Source: Simmondsia chinensis
Lineage: Eukaryota; Streptophyta; Magnoliopsida; Caryophyllales; Simmondsiaceae
Assembly: GCA_018398585.1 (NCBI GenBank)
Contig: JAGTTD010000010.1
Location: forward strand, 6,527,501 to 6,591,500
Reading direction: 5' to 3'
DNA: 64,000 nucleotides
Shown here: positions 1 through 10,404 of the stretch, piece by piece
How the letters are laid out: every line of letters begins with the position of its first letter
Position numbering within the stretch: the stretch's first letter is position 1
Notes under the pieces: model-generated
Told to the model about the DNA's origin: nothing
What the model saw: only the letters and a program-made list of their open reading frames with translations
The model's database searches: none
Position numbers and translations under genes: made by a program

Positions 1-2502
1 AGAATATATCTAGCTGTGCTATAAGATCAAGATGATAGCTTTTCCATATTTCAAAAAAATTCTCAACGGAAACTCTCAACGTACCCATTTTCAATTACCA
101 ACATATCCATTTTGAGACAAAGCGTATCGTAGAATGTGTAATATTCTCAAATAAAATGAAGCCAACATTAGCCTAGCTTCACTTAAAAGATTCACATACT
201 CTTTCATCGCATTAAACATACTTAATTAGTGGACAACCAACCATTTGTATCATAAAGTTAGAAAATATCTATGGAATTTCCTTTTAATCGTGAACAAATT
301 ACGATAAGGAATCCATTTTCTTGGTATAGCACTAAGAATATGAAGTAGCATAGTTAAAATTTTCACACTAGTAAAAGTGACCATTCGTTTCTGAATAGAA
401 TGAGTAAGCAAGTGTAAAGACAAAGTTTTGAGAGCTCTTTCCTTGATAATTAATGTGCCATGACCTATAAAGGTACTAAGGTGATAGTCAAAATGCAAGT
501 ACCAACTTATTATCCGATCATGTTCATTATATGTTTCATATTATCCCAACACAAATTAAAGTACTACGATCTACAATAATAAGAAATGTCAGATCGAGTA
601 TGAACTCTTTAAGTGTCAAATCCAACAACCACAAAACTTGACTATCAAAGGCATGCTTTAAGATCTATTTCATACACTTAAAATATAATAATCATGCCTA
701 AATATTGCAACTATGCTGCTAGTATATAATGAATGAACCTAATGCTAGGGTAGTCATAAGAAAAACAAAATTAATTTATGCATGGTAATGTGGGCATTCA
801 CGGTTAATCTTACAACAAATAATGATAAATAATATTGGCAAAGTGGAAAGGGAAACTCGGCACATTTTCTATATAAGTCCTAACATTATTTTTCCATTTG
901 TATGAACTAAGCCATTAAATAGTTGTAATATAATGGCATTTTCTTTTCCTCCTTTCGGAAATTAGGAGACAAAGTCAAATATCTATTAAAACATTCTATG
1001 TTTAGGTAAAATAATATCGTGGGAAGTAAAACTCTATCCCCAAAACTACACCAAAAATAGCATTGACTTGATGTCCAAACGAGACCTCGTCTTGTGAACT
1101 AAGCAGGCTATTAAAGATGTAATGTTACCTTATCATGGACAAAGATATAGCAACGAATACATAAAAAATAATATGTATTTTAATAAATTACTTAAACAAA
1201 GGAACCATAAAGCAATTTGAAGTCCAACTATAAAGGAGCAATTTCCAAATATAGCCGCGGGTATTGCTAACTTATGCATAGTCATTTTTAACAGGATTAT
1301 CCAATTTTCGTTTATTTTTAATTACACATAAACGAAACTAATAAAATCCTGAAACCGTCTTAAAACTGTTGGAGAAAATACATAAAATATTATCCAAATA
1401 TACAATAAAAGAAAGATATTACCTGGTATGCATGGAAACGAGTAAATACCGATGAAGTTATAACAGAGCGAGGCTCGGATCACGCTCTCTTTAAGACGGT
1501 TTCCACGCTCCTACGAGTAAACTCGATGCAGTAGGTATACAGCGCATCGTCCCCAGGATACAACGCTCAGCTTTATGCTATCAGTCCTAAACTCCGCATT
1601 AGTCCAAGAGGCCAAAGTTCTACCCTACACCCTTAGCCCAAAACCCTGTAAAACATAAAATACATAAAACAAGGTTATAATTTTTTCATGAACATCGGCT
1701 CCACATTTTCTTCCTTTATATTGAAGCCTTGCAAATGAAACCCATTTATTAAATTAAAAAAGATCATTGACATATGCATTCATTTAGCCATACCATTCAC
1801 TGGTGCATGCGTTATGTAATCAATGAATTTCATGGCTAATGATTGTTGGTCAATCGCCGTTGGAATAATAGTAATACGCATTAATATTTTTATTTCAAAT
1901 AAATTATTTTTATTAAAATATTTCAACAGTTGTATCCTATATTTCCTTCACACCTAATTTTGTTTCTCCAAGCTTCCAACAAAATAAAAGACATTAGTAC
2001 TCATTTGTTAATAATACTATGAAACTTTTTAAACACTATAAAGAGAATTAATGAAGACAATTTTTTGAATAAAAGTAATTTCGTAGTCTATACTTGGGAT
2101 GAAACAAAGCGTAAAAAGGGAACTTAAATTATTAAAATACAGAATATTAAAGAGGAATAATTTAGCATTAAAAAAAAAGGAATAGCGATAGTTTTTGATA
2201 AAAATAAATTTTGAACAAAATTAAGTAATTTAAAAATAACAAAAAAGGACCAATGTTTTTTAGAAAAAAGGCTCATTAGGAAAATTTATGCAATTGTCTG
2301 AATCATTTGATATACTATAATTTAATAATTATCACCTAAATAAATAATAAAATAAGGTCTTGATCCATTTGTGTTCAAAACCTATATCATGATATACTAA
2401 TTTCTCGCATAGCTTTAAACCAAAATTAATTTCCATGAACAAAAGAAAAAAATTTCCAAAATATATTATACAGAGAAATTTATACCTTATATTTCAATAT
2501 CG
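1..2502. other. AT-rich flank, no gene seen
   Basis: I see no ORF longer than about 80 codons, no RNA gene and no element with paired ends here. The only compositional change is a less AT-rich island at about 1430-1640, preceded and followed by very AT-rich DNA. It could be a relic exon or an old transposon piece, but neither strand gave a protein I recognise. Confidence 0.6.
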
Positions 2503-2895
2503 GGTCATGAATACTACGTGGGATGAGTACTCAAAGATAGTTAGAATGAATTAGAATGTATTGGATGGTATTAGTCTTGTAATTGCACTATTGTAATAGG
2601 ATGTGTAGAGAACCTAAGTGCTTGTTAATTGAGTTGTTATTAATTAGGTTGGTTAGATGAGCTTAGATATTTTGTGTGTGTTAGTAGCCATCTCTTTGCT
2701 TACTAGTATAAGTAGTAATCCCTCGTTTGTAATCAATCATTCAATGGATAATACAATACTCAATTCTCTTATTCTCCCTCTATTCTCTACTTCTCCCACT
2801 AATTCTCTTCTCTTCATCATCTCTTTCTCAATTCTCCCTCTCCCAAACTCTCTTTCTTTCTAAGTCATACATAGAGCCTACCTCGGGTCATGACA
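2503..2895 (+). repeat. Element A left LTR
   Basis: Matches 19185-19558 over its whole length apart from small indels. It ends in TCATGACA directly before the PBS. The CT-rich second half and the following short AT microsatellite and T run at about 2929-2958 are typical low-complexity LTR leader sequence. Confidence 0.88.
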
Positions 2896-2897
2896 AA

Positions 2898-2910
2898 TGG
2901 TATCAGAGCT
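2898..2910 (+). other. Element A primer binding site (initiator tRNA-Met type)
   Basis: The sequence tggtatcagagct lies two bases after the left LTR. It is the usual plant LTR-retrotransposon primer site complementary to the 3' end of initiator tRNA-Met, and it fixes the element on the plus strand. Confidence 0.9.
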
Positions 2911-3124
2911 CGATCTTGAGCTAAAAATATATATATATATATATATATTTTTTTTTTTGTTTTTGTTTTTTTCATTTCAATCAAGCATTAAAGCAAGTTG
3001 CATTGATCAATGATCATTGGTTCTGCATAAACAATCGTATAGTTTCCTGCGCTAGTTTTGATCAAGATTGGTTGATATGCTGCATTGCTGAGTTGTGCTG
3101 ATTTGGACTGTTATTCAATCAGGA

Positions 3125-3598
3125 ATGGCTGCGACATTGGGTAAGGGATCTATACTTTTGGTAAAGGTTTTGAATGTTCTCTATCCCATCACTAAAGACA
3201 TCCTTTACCAAGTCTTTTATCCCTATGGTGACATTGAAAGAATTGAAATCAATTCAATATCAACCTTAGAGGTTAAAGTACAAGTGACATTTTCTTCAAT
3301 GATTCAAGCAGCCTCGGTAATTATTGACCTACATGGAAGGAACATCTATGACAATTGTTATTTGTTAGATGTTCAATTCTTCAATCTTTGTGTCGGAATT
3401 GGAAATGCAAAAGAAAAACCATCTCCAAGTGAGCCTTTAGACCCAAGAAAAGAGGAACTTCTTGTTTCCTTGGAAAGTAAGCAGCATAATGTCATAGCAC
3501 TACAACAAAATGTAGAGATCAAGCAAGATAAGTGCAAAGAATTGGGTTATAGCAAGAAAACTCAAGAAGGATCAGACCTTAAGCAGAATCTGAATTAA
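3125..3598 (+). CDS. Element A ORF with a PTB-like RNA recognition motif
   Basis: The ORF begins just downstream of the PBS, where an autonomous element would carry gag. I chose the ATG at 3125 (MAATLGKGS...) over an in-frame non-ATG start 30 bases upstream. Residues about 6-90 look like an RRM of the polypyrimidine tract-binding protein class: an RNP2-like strand (ILLVKVLN), then LYPIT, YQVFYPYG and IERI, and near the end LHGRNIYD and LLDVQF, in the order known from plant PTB homologues. The remainder (about residues 100-157) is charged and Q/K-rich, possibly coiled coil. The family binds pyrimidine-rich RNA. Here the natural guess is binding of element or host RNA, but that is inference. 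The ORF has no internal stop although the element is old. It may be a captured host gene fragment or an accessory gene of this family. Confidence 0.65.
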   Translation: MAATLGKGSILLVKVLNVLYPITKDILYQVFYPYGDIERIEINSISTLEVKVQVTFSSMIQAASVIIDLHGRNIYDNCYLLDVQFFNLCVGIGNAKEKPSPSEPLDPRKEELLVSLESKQHNVIALQQNVEIKQDKCKELGYSKKTQEGSDLKQNLN

Positions 3599-3825
3599 GA
3601 TTTTTCACAAAATACAACAATTGGAGCTCATATTGCCTTGAATCAGGAAGTTCATGAGCTGGAATTGAATTCTGCAGCAGCAATATCATTGCAACAGGAT
3701 CCTACCATCATACAAATCAAAGAGGATCAAATAGCTCCGATTTAGTAGCCTTTAAGAAGCCTAATGCAGCAAGCTTACTTTCAACACAAGGAGGAATTAA
3801 GGAAATTTAGTCGATTGATGTAAAG

Positions 3826-4302
3826 GTGAAATCCCGAGTGCATATTAGAATTCTGAGCTGCAGAATCATACAACTGAAGCTTACATTGCATTGGCGTGTT
3901 GAGATCAATTTTGTCCTTCACCTCAATCACAAGAAGTGCTATCAAGGCAATAAAATGAAAGCAAAGGTAAAACCAATCTTGGTTTATAATGGAAGATCCC
4001 CAGAATTTCTATTGCTTAAGTCAAATGAAGATGTTTTGGAAAAGCTAAACATGATCAGGAGCATGGGGTTGAGGCAACCCAAAGTGGTGACTATGAAAAT
4101 TGATTTATCCGGTGCATACTCTTGGATCAGGAAAACAATCAAGTTCGCAAGGAAAAGACGGACTTCTATCAGTCATGAATCAAATTCAGCAAAGAATTCA
4201 GATGTTATCACTGCAGTGCAATCAAATCCAGTAAAGAATCAAGTGGTTACTATAGCAGTAGCCGCAAATGTGCAAGCTCAATTAAAGGAAGTTGATGTAT
4301 AG
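3826..4302 (+). CDS. Element A unidentified ORF 2
   Basis: An open frame of about 158 codons with the same orientation as the RRM ORF; the region from 3599 to 3825 between them has stops. The product is basic in its middle part (KFARKRR) and has no domain I recognise. A better start may be the internal Met of MKAKVKPILVYNG at about 3955. It could be a further piece of captured host coding sequence or a diverged gag-like protein. The sequence supports only that a frame is open. Confidence 0.3.
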   Translation: MKSRVHIRILSCRIIQLKLTLHWRVEINFVLHLNHKKCYQGNKMKAKVKPILVYNGRSPEFLLLKSNEDVLEKLNMIRSMGLRQPKVVTMKIDLSGAYSWIRKTIKFARKRRTSISHESNSAKNSDVITAVQSNPVKNQVVTIAVAANVQAQLKEVDV

Positions 4303-4401
4303 TCAACAAAGAACACCAATAATAGGCCCCCTGATCTAAAGGGATTAGAGTTAGATGTCAAAATTCAGCTTAAATCTAGCTCTAGACCAAGAAGAAGGAA
4401 G

Positions 4402-4611
4402 ATGAAAATCCCACGGATGGGATACATTGGCAAACAAGAATATATGTTGGGTCATGAATCTCAAGCTAAGTTGTTTGTGAGTGTTTCTGGTACTAAATTG
4501 ATAGGAAACTCAGGACAATTCCTTGGTGTGACAATTGATCAATTTGAACTTAACTATCAAGGTGTGTTGTTTAAGTGTGAAAAGCAGAGTGCTGAATTCA
4601 TACTGCTGTAG
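4402..4611 (+). CDS. Element A unidentified ORF 3, cut by element B
   Basis: A frame of about 69 codons (MKIPRMGYIGKQ...) that closes at the point where element B has inserted. The host sequence resumes after B at 16195 and after C at 18868, so this frame is probably truncated by the insertion. I recognise no domain. Confidence 0.25.
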   Translation: MKIPRMGYIGKQEYMLGHESQAKLFVSVSGTKLIGNSGQFLGVTIDQFELNYQGVLFKCEKQSAEFILL

Positions 4612-4614
4612 CAC

Positions 4615-6047
4615 TGATGTGTTTTAAATGTGTGTTTTAAAACAGTTTACTCGCAAACGTACGAGATCGTCGTAGCTTTGTCGGGTATACGGGTCGTATC
4701 CACAGGGAATCATGTCAAGTTAGATTTACTGATTAACGAGCGGCTTGAATTTTTGGTTTTTTTGTTGTTTGAATAAGTTATAAGCTAAATTATTAAAACT
4801 GAATATAAAGTGAGTGCGACAATTCAATTGAGGTTAGTTTAGGGAGTGAATTCAGGGTAGCTTAACACGTATCCCGTCATTATATTCTACTTAGGACAAT
4901 GATTTGAAAGATTTAGGCTACAAGCTCTAAGCTTGAGTTAATATATAAATTAGGGCTTAGGGTAATGAACTAGTCAAGGCATAACCTATCTTAGCACCCT
5001 AGATGTAGCATAGGTTATTTCAATAGCACTACTTAATTTTTTTGTTACTCCTAATTCAATATTAACTTATATAAAAGATTGGGTTCAGGGTTGGGTACAA
5101 CCTCAACCCTGACCACGCGTGAATTCCTGTTATGTTAGGGTCTAGGCTACAAGCACAAGACTAATCGCTGCAAAGTTGGAGACTCAGTCATGGCTACAAG
5201 CACACATGCAAAGAATATCCAACAATCATGAAAAACTCCCCATAGGGGTGTGAATATGACATAGCTAAATCAATCATCCAAAGCATAATATAAATCTGGG
5301 ATACGGGCGGCTACCCGCCCTTCATCCCTAAACTAAGAAAGTTTACTCCTCCATGGGAGTTTTACACATCCTTAAATTTATATAAAAGGAGATACTATGC
5401 GTAATATAAATAAAAGAGTAAACTCCCTCAATCTTCGCGTCGATGCCAATCCAAGCCTGAATTCTCCCAATATTCCAACCGCTTGCGCTTCAGCTTTTGA
5501 GAACCTGTAGATCTCGTAGCGGCTTCGGGTTTGAGAGAAAGGGGAGGACGTGTGGCCAGAAAAAGGCATACCCAAGGCTAACTTCCCCTTCTCTATTTAT
5601 TGGCGCAGGAGGAGTTAGGGTTCCGTACAGAACCATCCCGATCGATTGGCTAAAAGCACCGATTGATCGGTGAGCTCACGCAAAACTCCCGATCGATCGG
5701 TGCTTTTGGCCTATCGATTGGCAGGCTCTCAGTTAGTTTCCCTAACCAGGAGCTGCTGATCGATCGGTTCTTTGACCCCCTTTTCTTGGTTAAGCACCGA
5801 AGCGCTATGGAATGTACTCGGTTCACCAAATTATGATCCAATGGGTCTTTCATCTGCACAAATGGTTGGGTTTCTCCAATCAGTCTTTAAAAGTGCCTCA
5901 ATAATGCTTGGTTCTGCCAGAATTCTTCTTTCGTCCGCTTTGATGTGTTCCACATGAAAGTGTACCTAAATAACAACCGAACACACATGTAGAGGCCGAA
6001 TATATGACAAAAATGAGAAATAAAATATGTAAAAATCATGCGTATCA
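4615..6047 (-). repeat. Element B 3' LTR (left end)
   Basis: Pairs with 14532-16190 over its full length, from ttgatgtgttttaaatgtg to atgcgtatca. It contains a cluster of perfect and near-perfect CCGATCGATCGG palindromes at 5638-5767 that differs in number and spacing from the other LTR. Confidence 0.92.
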
Positions 6048-7192
6048 ACATCACCAAACCCACACATTGCTTGTCCTCAAGCAATATTCTATTTAAATTA
6101 GCTATTGGCGGAAAAGTCGAGTCAGGCATTTAACCGTAAAGGTCACTTGTGAAAATTATTGTTCGACCAAACTTGAGAGTAGCGAATCCTTATGTGACGT
6201 TATTATTGCACTAGTTCTGACTTAAGTCTCCGTTATTAAGGTTTTTTTACTAGTGAGTGATCTTATAACTTCTCTCCCCTTCGTCTTACTTCAAAATCCT
6301 CTAACTTAAAGAAGAAATAAAGGTAATAAGTAAAGGAATAAGTCACCCTAACCCTTCACCACTAATCAATAGTGAAATCAAAATGCTTCTCTTTTCTCTC
6401 TTGTTTTCCCTTCTACCTTTTTTGTTTTTTTATGGTATTAGTGCTTATTTTGATAACTACAAAGTTGATTCTTCTTAAGCTTTCCCTGTGGGCTATGTAG
6501 CAAGCTTTCGACCGGCAACTCCCGACCCAGTTGGCTCAAGGTACCAGGTTTTAAGATACCCCTATGGGCTTACTTGCTCAAGACACAGGGGCTACAAGAA
6601 CTAACCAGTCACCTCTTTTTTTTTTTTTTAAAGGGTTACCTAAGATAAAGAAATGTACAATTGATTTCAATATTGTTAGGAGTAGAAAAGTGGATTCCTA
6701 TTCCTAAAATTATTACCATTATGTCGACACAAACAATAAGATATGTCACAAGATTAAGGGTGAAAAGTAATAATCTTACTAACTAGTTGAAAGAGAAAAA
6801 TATAGATTCAAAAGTCTGATCCAGCAATAATCTCATCTCATAATTATTCTAATCGTCAAAGTACATCACAGAACCGAGCTACGATAATGGTCACAAATAA
6901 CCTTATACTCATTTATGCCTTCAAACAAAAAATGTGTAGCTAATTTATGCTCAATTAAGCTTAAAGGACAAACAAAGTTGACTCTTATCTGCCATCCCCA
7001 AACCCAAACGACTGAGATCATGAATGGGCAGCCACATATGTCGAGCGAATCCCAGAAGTTGAAGACAGACAAAAGCAAGCTACAGCAAAAAAAAGTAAAA
7101 AAAAAAGAAGACTGTGGACTAAAATAATTTGTTAATAAAGAAAAAAAAAGATAAACATAACAAATGTTTAGTACAGGAGTAACATAAATGAC
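6048..7192 (-). other. Element B 3' non-coding region with PPT
   Basis: Between the extra ORF and the 3' LTR I see no coding signal. Read on the minus strand, the last 20 or so bases before the LTR (6048-6068) are a G-rich tract (gggtttggtgatgt) in the usual place of the polypurine tract. A T-run of about 14 lies near 6617-6630. Confidence 0.6.
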
Positions 7193-8239
7193 TCAGGGAG
7201 TGGGGTAAGGTGGAGGAGAACTGCCCGTCTGCAGTCGATAGAGTTCAGTGACCAAAGACTGAATGTGATCCAGACGGTCCATAATATCCGTAACGTACAG
7301 CGGGACATGGCCGGGATCATCAGAAGCAGTTGGCGTGGGTGGGCGTCCCTCACGGCGTGCTGCTCGGGCAGGAGCAGCGGCCCGGGCCGGGGCATCTTCC
7401 ATGTCCGACTCCTCCCCTCGCGCATCAGCCGGGGGAAGTGAAAGGAAGGTCCGACGATGCTGGGTGGGATCAAAGTGGCGAAGCGGAGCGCAAGCTCGGT
7501 CACGAGCAATCGGTATGCGCAACCAAGCACGCCGTACAAGCCTTGTGATTAACCGGAAAGTACAGAGCACCGCCGCCAACAGAGAAGCGTGAAGCCTGTG
7601 GCGGACAGCGGTAAAACTCTGTAGGTAAGTGGCCCCCACATCCGCCCATACACCCGGGTGGAACTTCCAAAGAAGATCTAGAATAGGGCCGGTACGCTTC
7701 TGGGCATGACCGGTAGGCCATAGATTGGCCTTAAAAATGGTGTCTAGGAGCCACATATGCGACGCAAGGGCGGAGCGGAATGTGGGGTATGGACGATCTC
7801 TCGTACATTGGCCGCCACATAACTCAGTGATAATGTCCACGGCCTTTGGTGGGTTAACAGGCGGGTGCCAAACAGATTCGTCAACATATAAGGGATAACC
7901 TAGAGCCTCGGCGACATCCGTGGCATCACATCGGATGGTCTTGCCACGAATAGTGACGTCGTCGTAGGTCCGACCCCCTTCTTGTTGGAGAGCATAAGAG
8001 GAATAAAATTCCGTCACTAAAGAAGGGAAAACAGGGTCTTCCTCCAGCTCTCTACCAAGACGGTAGGTAAGATCCCTATGTTGGCAAAAAAGAATGGGCC
8101 AAGCGCCCTCCCTCTTATCTTTAAGATCCTCACCAAACACCGTCTCCCCAGATATAGGGCCAGCATTGACTCGAGCAAGAACGTTGGGCTTTTGAGAGCT
8201 GCTGCCCTCCTCAGTGCGGCTACACTTGGCACGCGGCAT
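7193..8239 (-). CDS. Element B extra ORF downstream of pol (Athila env-position protein)
   Basis: A 348-codon frame starting with ATG (MPRAKCSRTEEGSS), with no internal stop, between the integrase remnant and the 3' LTR. Athila-type elements carry an extra gene at this place, often called env-like. The middle part resembles the plant-retroelement domain annotated as putative plant transposon protein: residues about 55-130 have an FYSSYALQ segment and a VRGKTIR-like strand (here IRGKTIRC), and residues about 155-185 have a W-containing helix and LWPTGHAQKRTG. The C-terminal 100 residues are rich in Ala, Arg and Pro, ending in a short coiled-coil-like segment (MDRLDHIQSLVTEL). I see no clear signal peptide or strong membrane helix. 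It is oddly well kept next to a ruined gag-pol. Its function is unknown. Confidence 0.6.
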   Translation of the reverse strand: MPRAKCSRTEEGSSSQKPNVLARVNAGPISGETVFGEDLKDKREGAWPILFCQHRDLTYRLGRELEEDPVFPSLVTEFYSSYALQQEGGRTYDDVTIRGKTIRCDATDVAEALGYPLYVDESVWHPPVNPPKAVDIITELCGGQCTRDRPYPTFRSALASHMWLLDTIFKANLWPTGHAQKRTGPILDLLWKFHPGVWADVGATYLQSFTAVRHRLHASLLAAVLCTFRLITRLVRRAWLRIPIARDRACAPLRHFDPTQHRRTFLSLPPADARGEESDMEDAPARAAAPARAARREGRPPTPTASDDPGHVPLYVTDIMDRLDHIQSLVTELYRLQTGSSPPPYPTP

Positions 8240-9283
8240 AATCTAGAAATAAGAAAAAGAGTAGATGAACCTGAAGACAAGGGAAAGAAACATAAAAAAA
8301 AAAAAAAATTAACAAGAACAACACCCCAATCTCGGCCTACAAAAAAATAAATAAATAAATAAAAGAAATAAAAAAATAAATATAGAATAAAATAAATAAA
8401 AATGATGAAAACCGTAGATCGGAACCAAAAGAAAAAACACATCCCAAACCCATAGATCTAGGTAACTTAAAATAAGCGTAACTCCCCACAAGATTACCCC
8501 AATTGCAACATATTCCAGCAACCACAAGTATCAAAGGGGGAAATGAAGTCACTGATAACCAATATAAACATGGTTTATGAACAAAGGTGTAAACATGGCA
8601 CAAAATCAAGAAATCAAACTTTATTCACAACTAAGACATAAATCAGGACTAAGGCACTTCAATAAAGCAGGACAACAACCAAAGAACGGCCTAAACATGC
8701 TCTCTTGAAGTCAAAACAAGGTAAAGTGAAAGATAAAAGAGAGGGAAAACACATACCTTGCAATAGAGGGTAAAAACGAAGAGAAATTGGTGCTAGGGTC
8801 GGCTTTGGTGGTCGGAACGGCGAGTGCCGGAGGCGGAGGCCGGAGATGGTGGCCGGAGATAGGGGGTCGTGGGTTAGGGTTTGGAGGTGGGGAAAATAAA
8901 AGTGAAGGGGGAAAGGGCGACAAATCGGGGGGTTTTAAAAAGGAAATTTGTACGGGGGGTTTCCCGATCGATCGGGGTTTTAAAGCGAAAAGCCCCAACC
9001 ATAGCACTCCCGATCGATCGGAGTTAAACCCGATCGATCGGGGAGGTTGCGGTATGTCCTGTACGAAAAATCTTTGGTTTTGAAAATTTTCCATAAAAAA
9101 TAAATAAACAAGAAAAATAATAATAAAATACAACATAAACTATGAAACATAAATAAATTGGATTGCCTCCCAAAAGCGCTAAGTTTAACGTCTTCAGTCA
9201 GACGCGGTATATTCTACAACGCTAAGTTGATCCCGGCGTGGGGTCCCTAAGATGAATTTCTTCAAGCTCGTGTGGTCTATCCC
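8240..9283 (-). other. Element B spacer between integrase and the extra ORF
   Basis: The region is non-coding as far as I can tell; open frames on both strands are low-complexity (A-rich 8290-8405, G-rich 8815-8950 on the plus strand). It holds three perfect CGATCGATCGG palindromes at 8962-9047, the same motif as in the LTRs of this element. Confidence 0.5.
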
Positions 9284-10404
9284 CTAACCCAATAGCGTGT
9301 TTAAGATGATGGCCATTGACTGTGAGAAGGCGACCATCATTGATATCTCGAATTTTAATTGCCCCAGAAGGGTATACGTGGACCACTTCGTAAGGCCCAT
9401 CCTATCGTGAACGTAGTTTCCCGGGAAAGAACCGAAGCTTGGAGTTGTAAAGCCAAACCTTTGACCAACTTCAAAACTTTTGCGCGAAATTATTTTGTCA
9501 GGAAAAGCTTTGGTTCTTTCTTTGTATAGTTTGGCGTTTTCATATGCCTCGTACCGCATCTCATCCAACTCGCTGAGTTGAAGTCGTCGGTGTGACCTGA
9601 TACTGTGCATGTCATGATTAAATTGCTTAATGGCTAGTATGCACTGTGCTCAAGCTCCACTGGCAAATGGCATGCCTTCCTGAAAACTAAGCGATAGGGA
9701 GACATGCCTATTGGAGTCTTGAAGGCTGTACGATAAGCCCAAAGAGTGTCGTTCAACCTTCAAGACCAATCTTTGCGGTCCGGTCTAACGGTCTTCTCAA
9801 GGATAGACTTTATTTCCCGGTTCGAGACTTCAACTTGGCCACTAGTTTGAGGGTGATTTAGGGCAGCTAATTTGTGAGTGATAGAGTACATTTTGAGAAG
9901 TGACACAACCGAACAATGGGTGAAGTGTGTCCCTCCATCACTAATTATCGCCCTAGGAACACCGAAACGTGTGAAAATATTATCTTTAACAAACTCAATG
10001 ACCACCTTGTGGTCGTTCGTCCTAGACGCAATGGCCTCGACCCATTTCGAAACATAATCAACAGCTACTAGAATATAAACACAGCCATGTGAATTAGGGA
10101 ACGGGCCCATGAAATTGATGCCCCAAACATCAAAAATTTCCCAAACTAAAATGGGGTGCTGAGGCATCTCATCACGTTTTGTGAGGGCACCCGTGCATTG
10201 ACAGCGATCGCACGCCCTACAAAAATCACGAGCGTCCTGAAAAAGCATTGGCCAAAAGAAGCCACTTTGAAGGACTTTCGCCGCTGTACGTTGTCCCCCA
10301 AAGTGTCCTCCACAGGCTAAACTATGACAAAATCGTAATGCGCTCTCATGCTCATTCTTCGGGACACAACGGCGTACTACCTGATCAGAACATACCTTAA
10401 ACAA
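9284..10404 (-). pseudogene. Element B integrase, inactive
   Basis: Integrase joins element cDNA to host DNA. The frame 10404-9760 shows the zinc-binding HHCC (H27, H34, C65, C68 of the frame) and the core: [10 protein letters not shown], then IISDGGTHF (D156) and [11 protein letters not shown] (E192), a D-35-E spacing. The position that is Asp in the family (GIDF) is Asn here (residue 97, codon aat), which should abolish catalysis. The frame shifts afterwards; 9610-9284 holds the C-terminal part (DEMRYEAYENAKLYKERTKAF...KSFEVGQ) typical of this clade. Confidence 0.9.
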
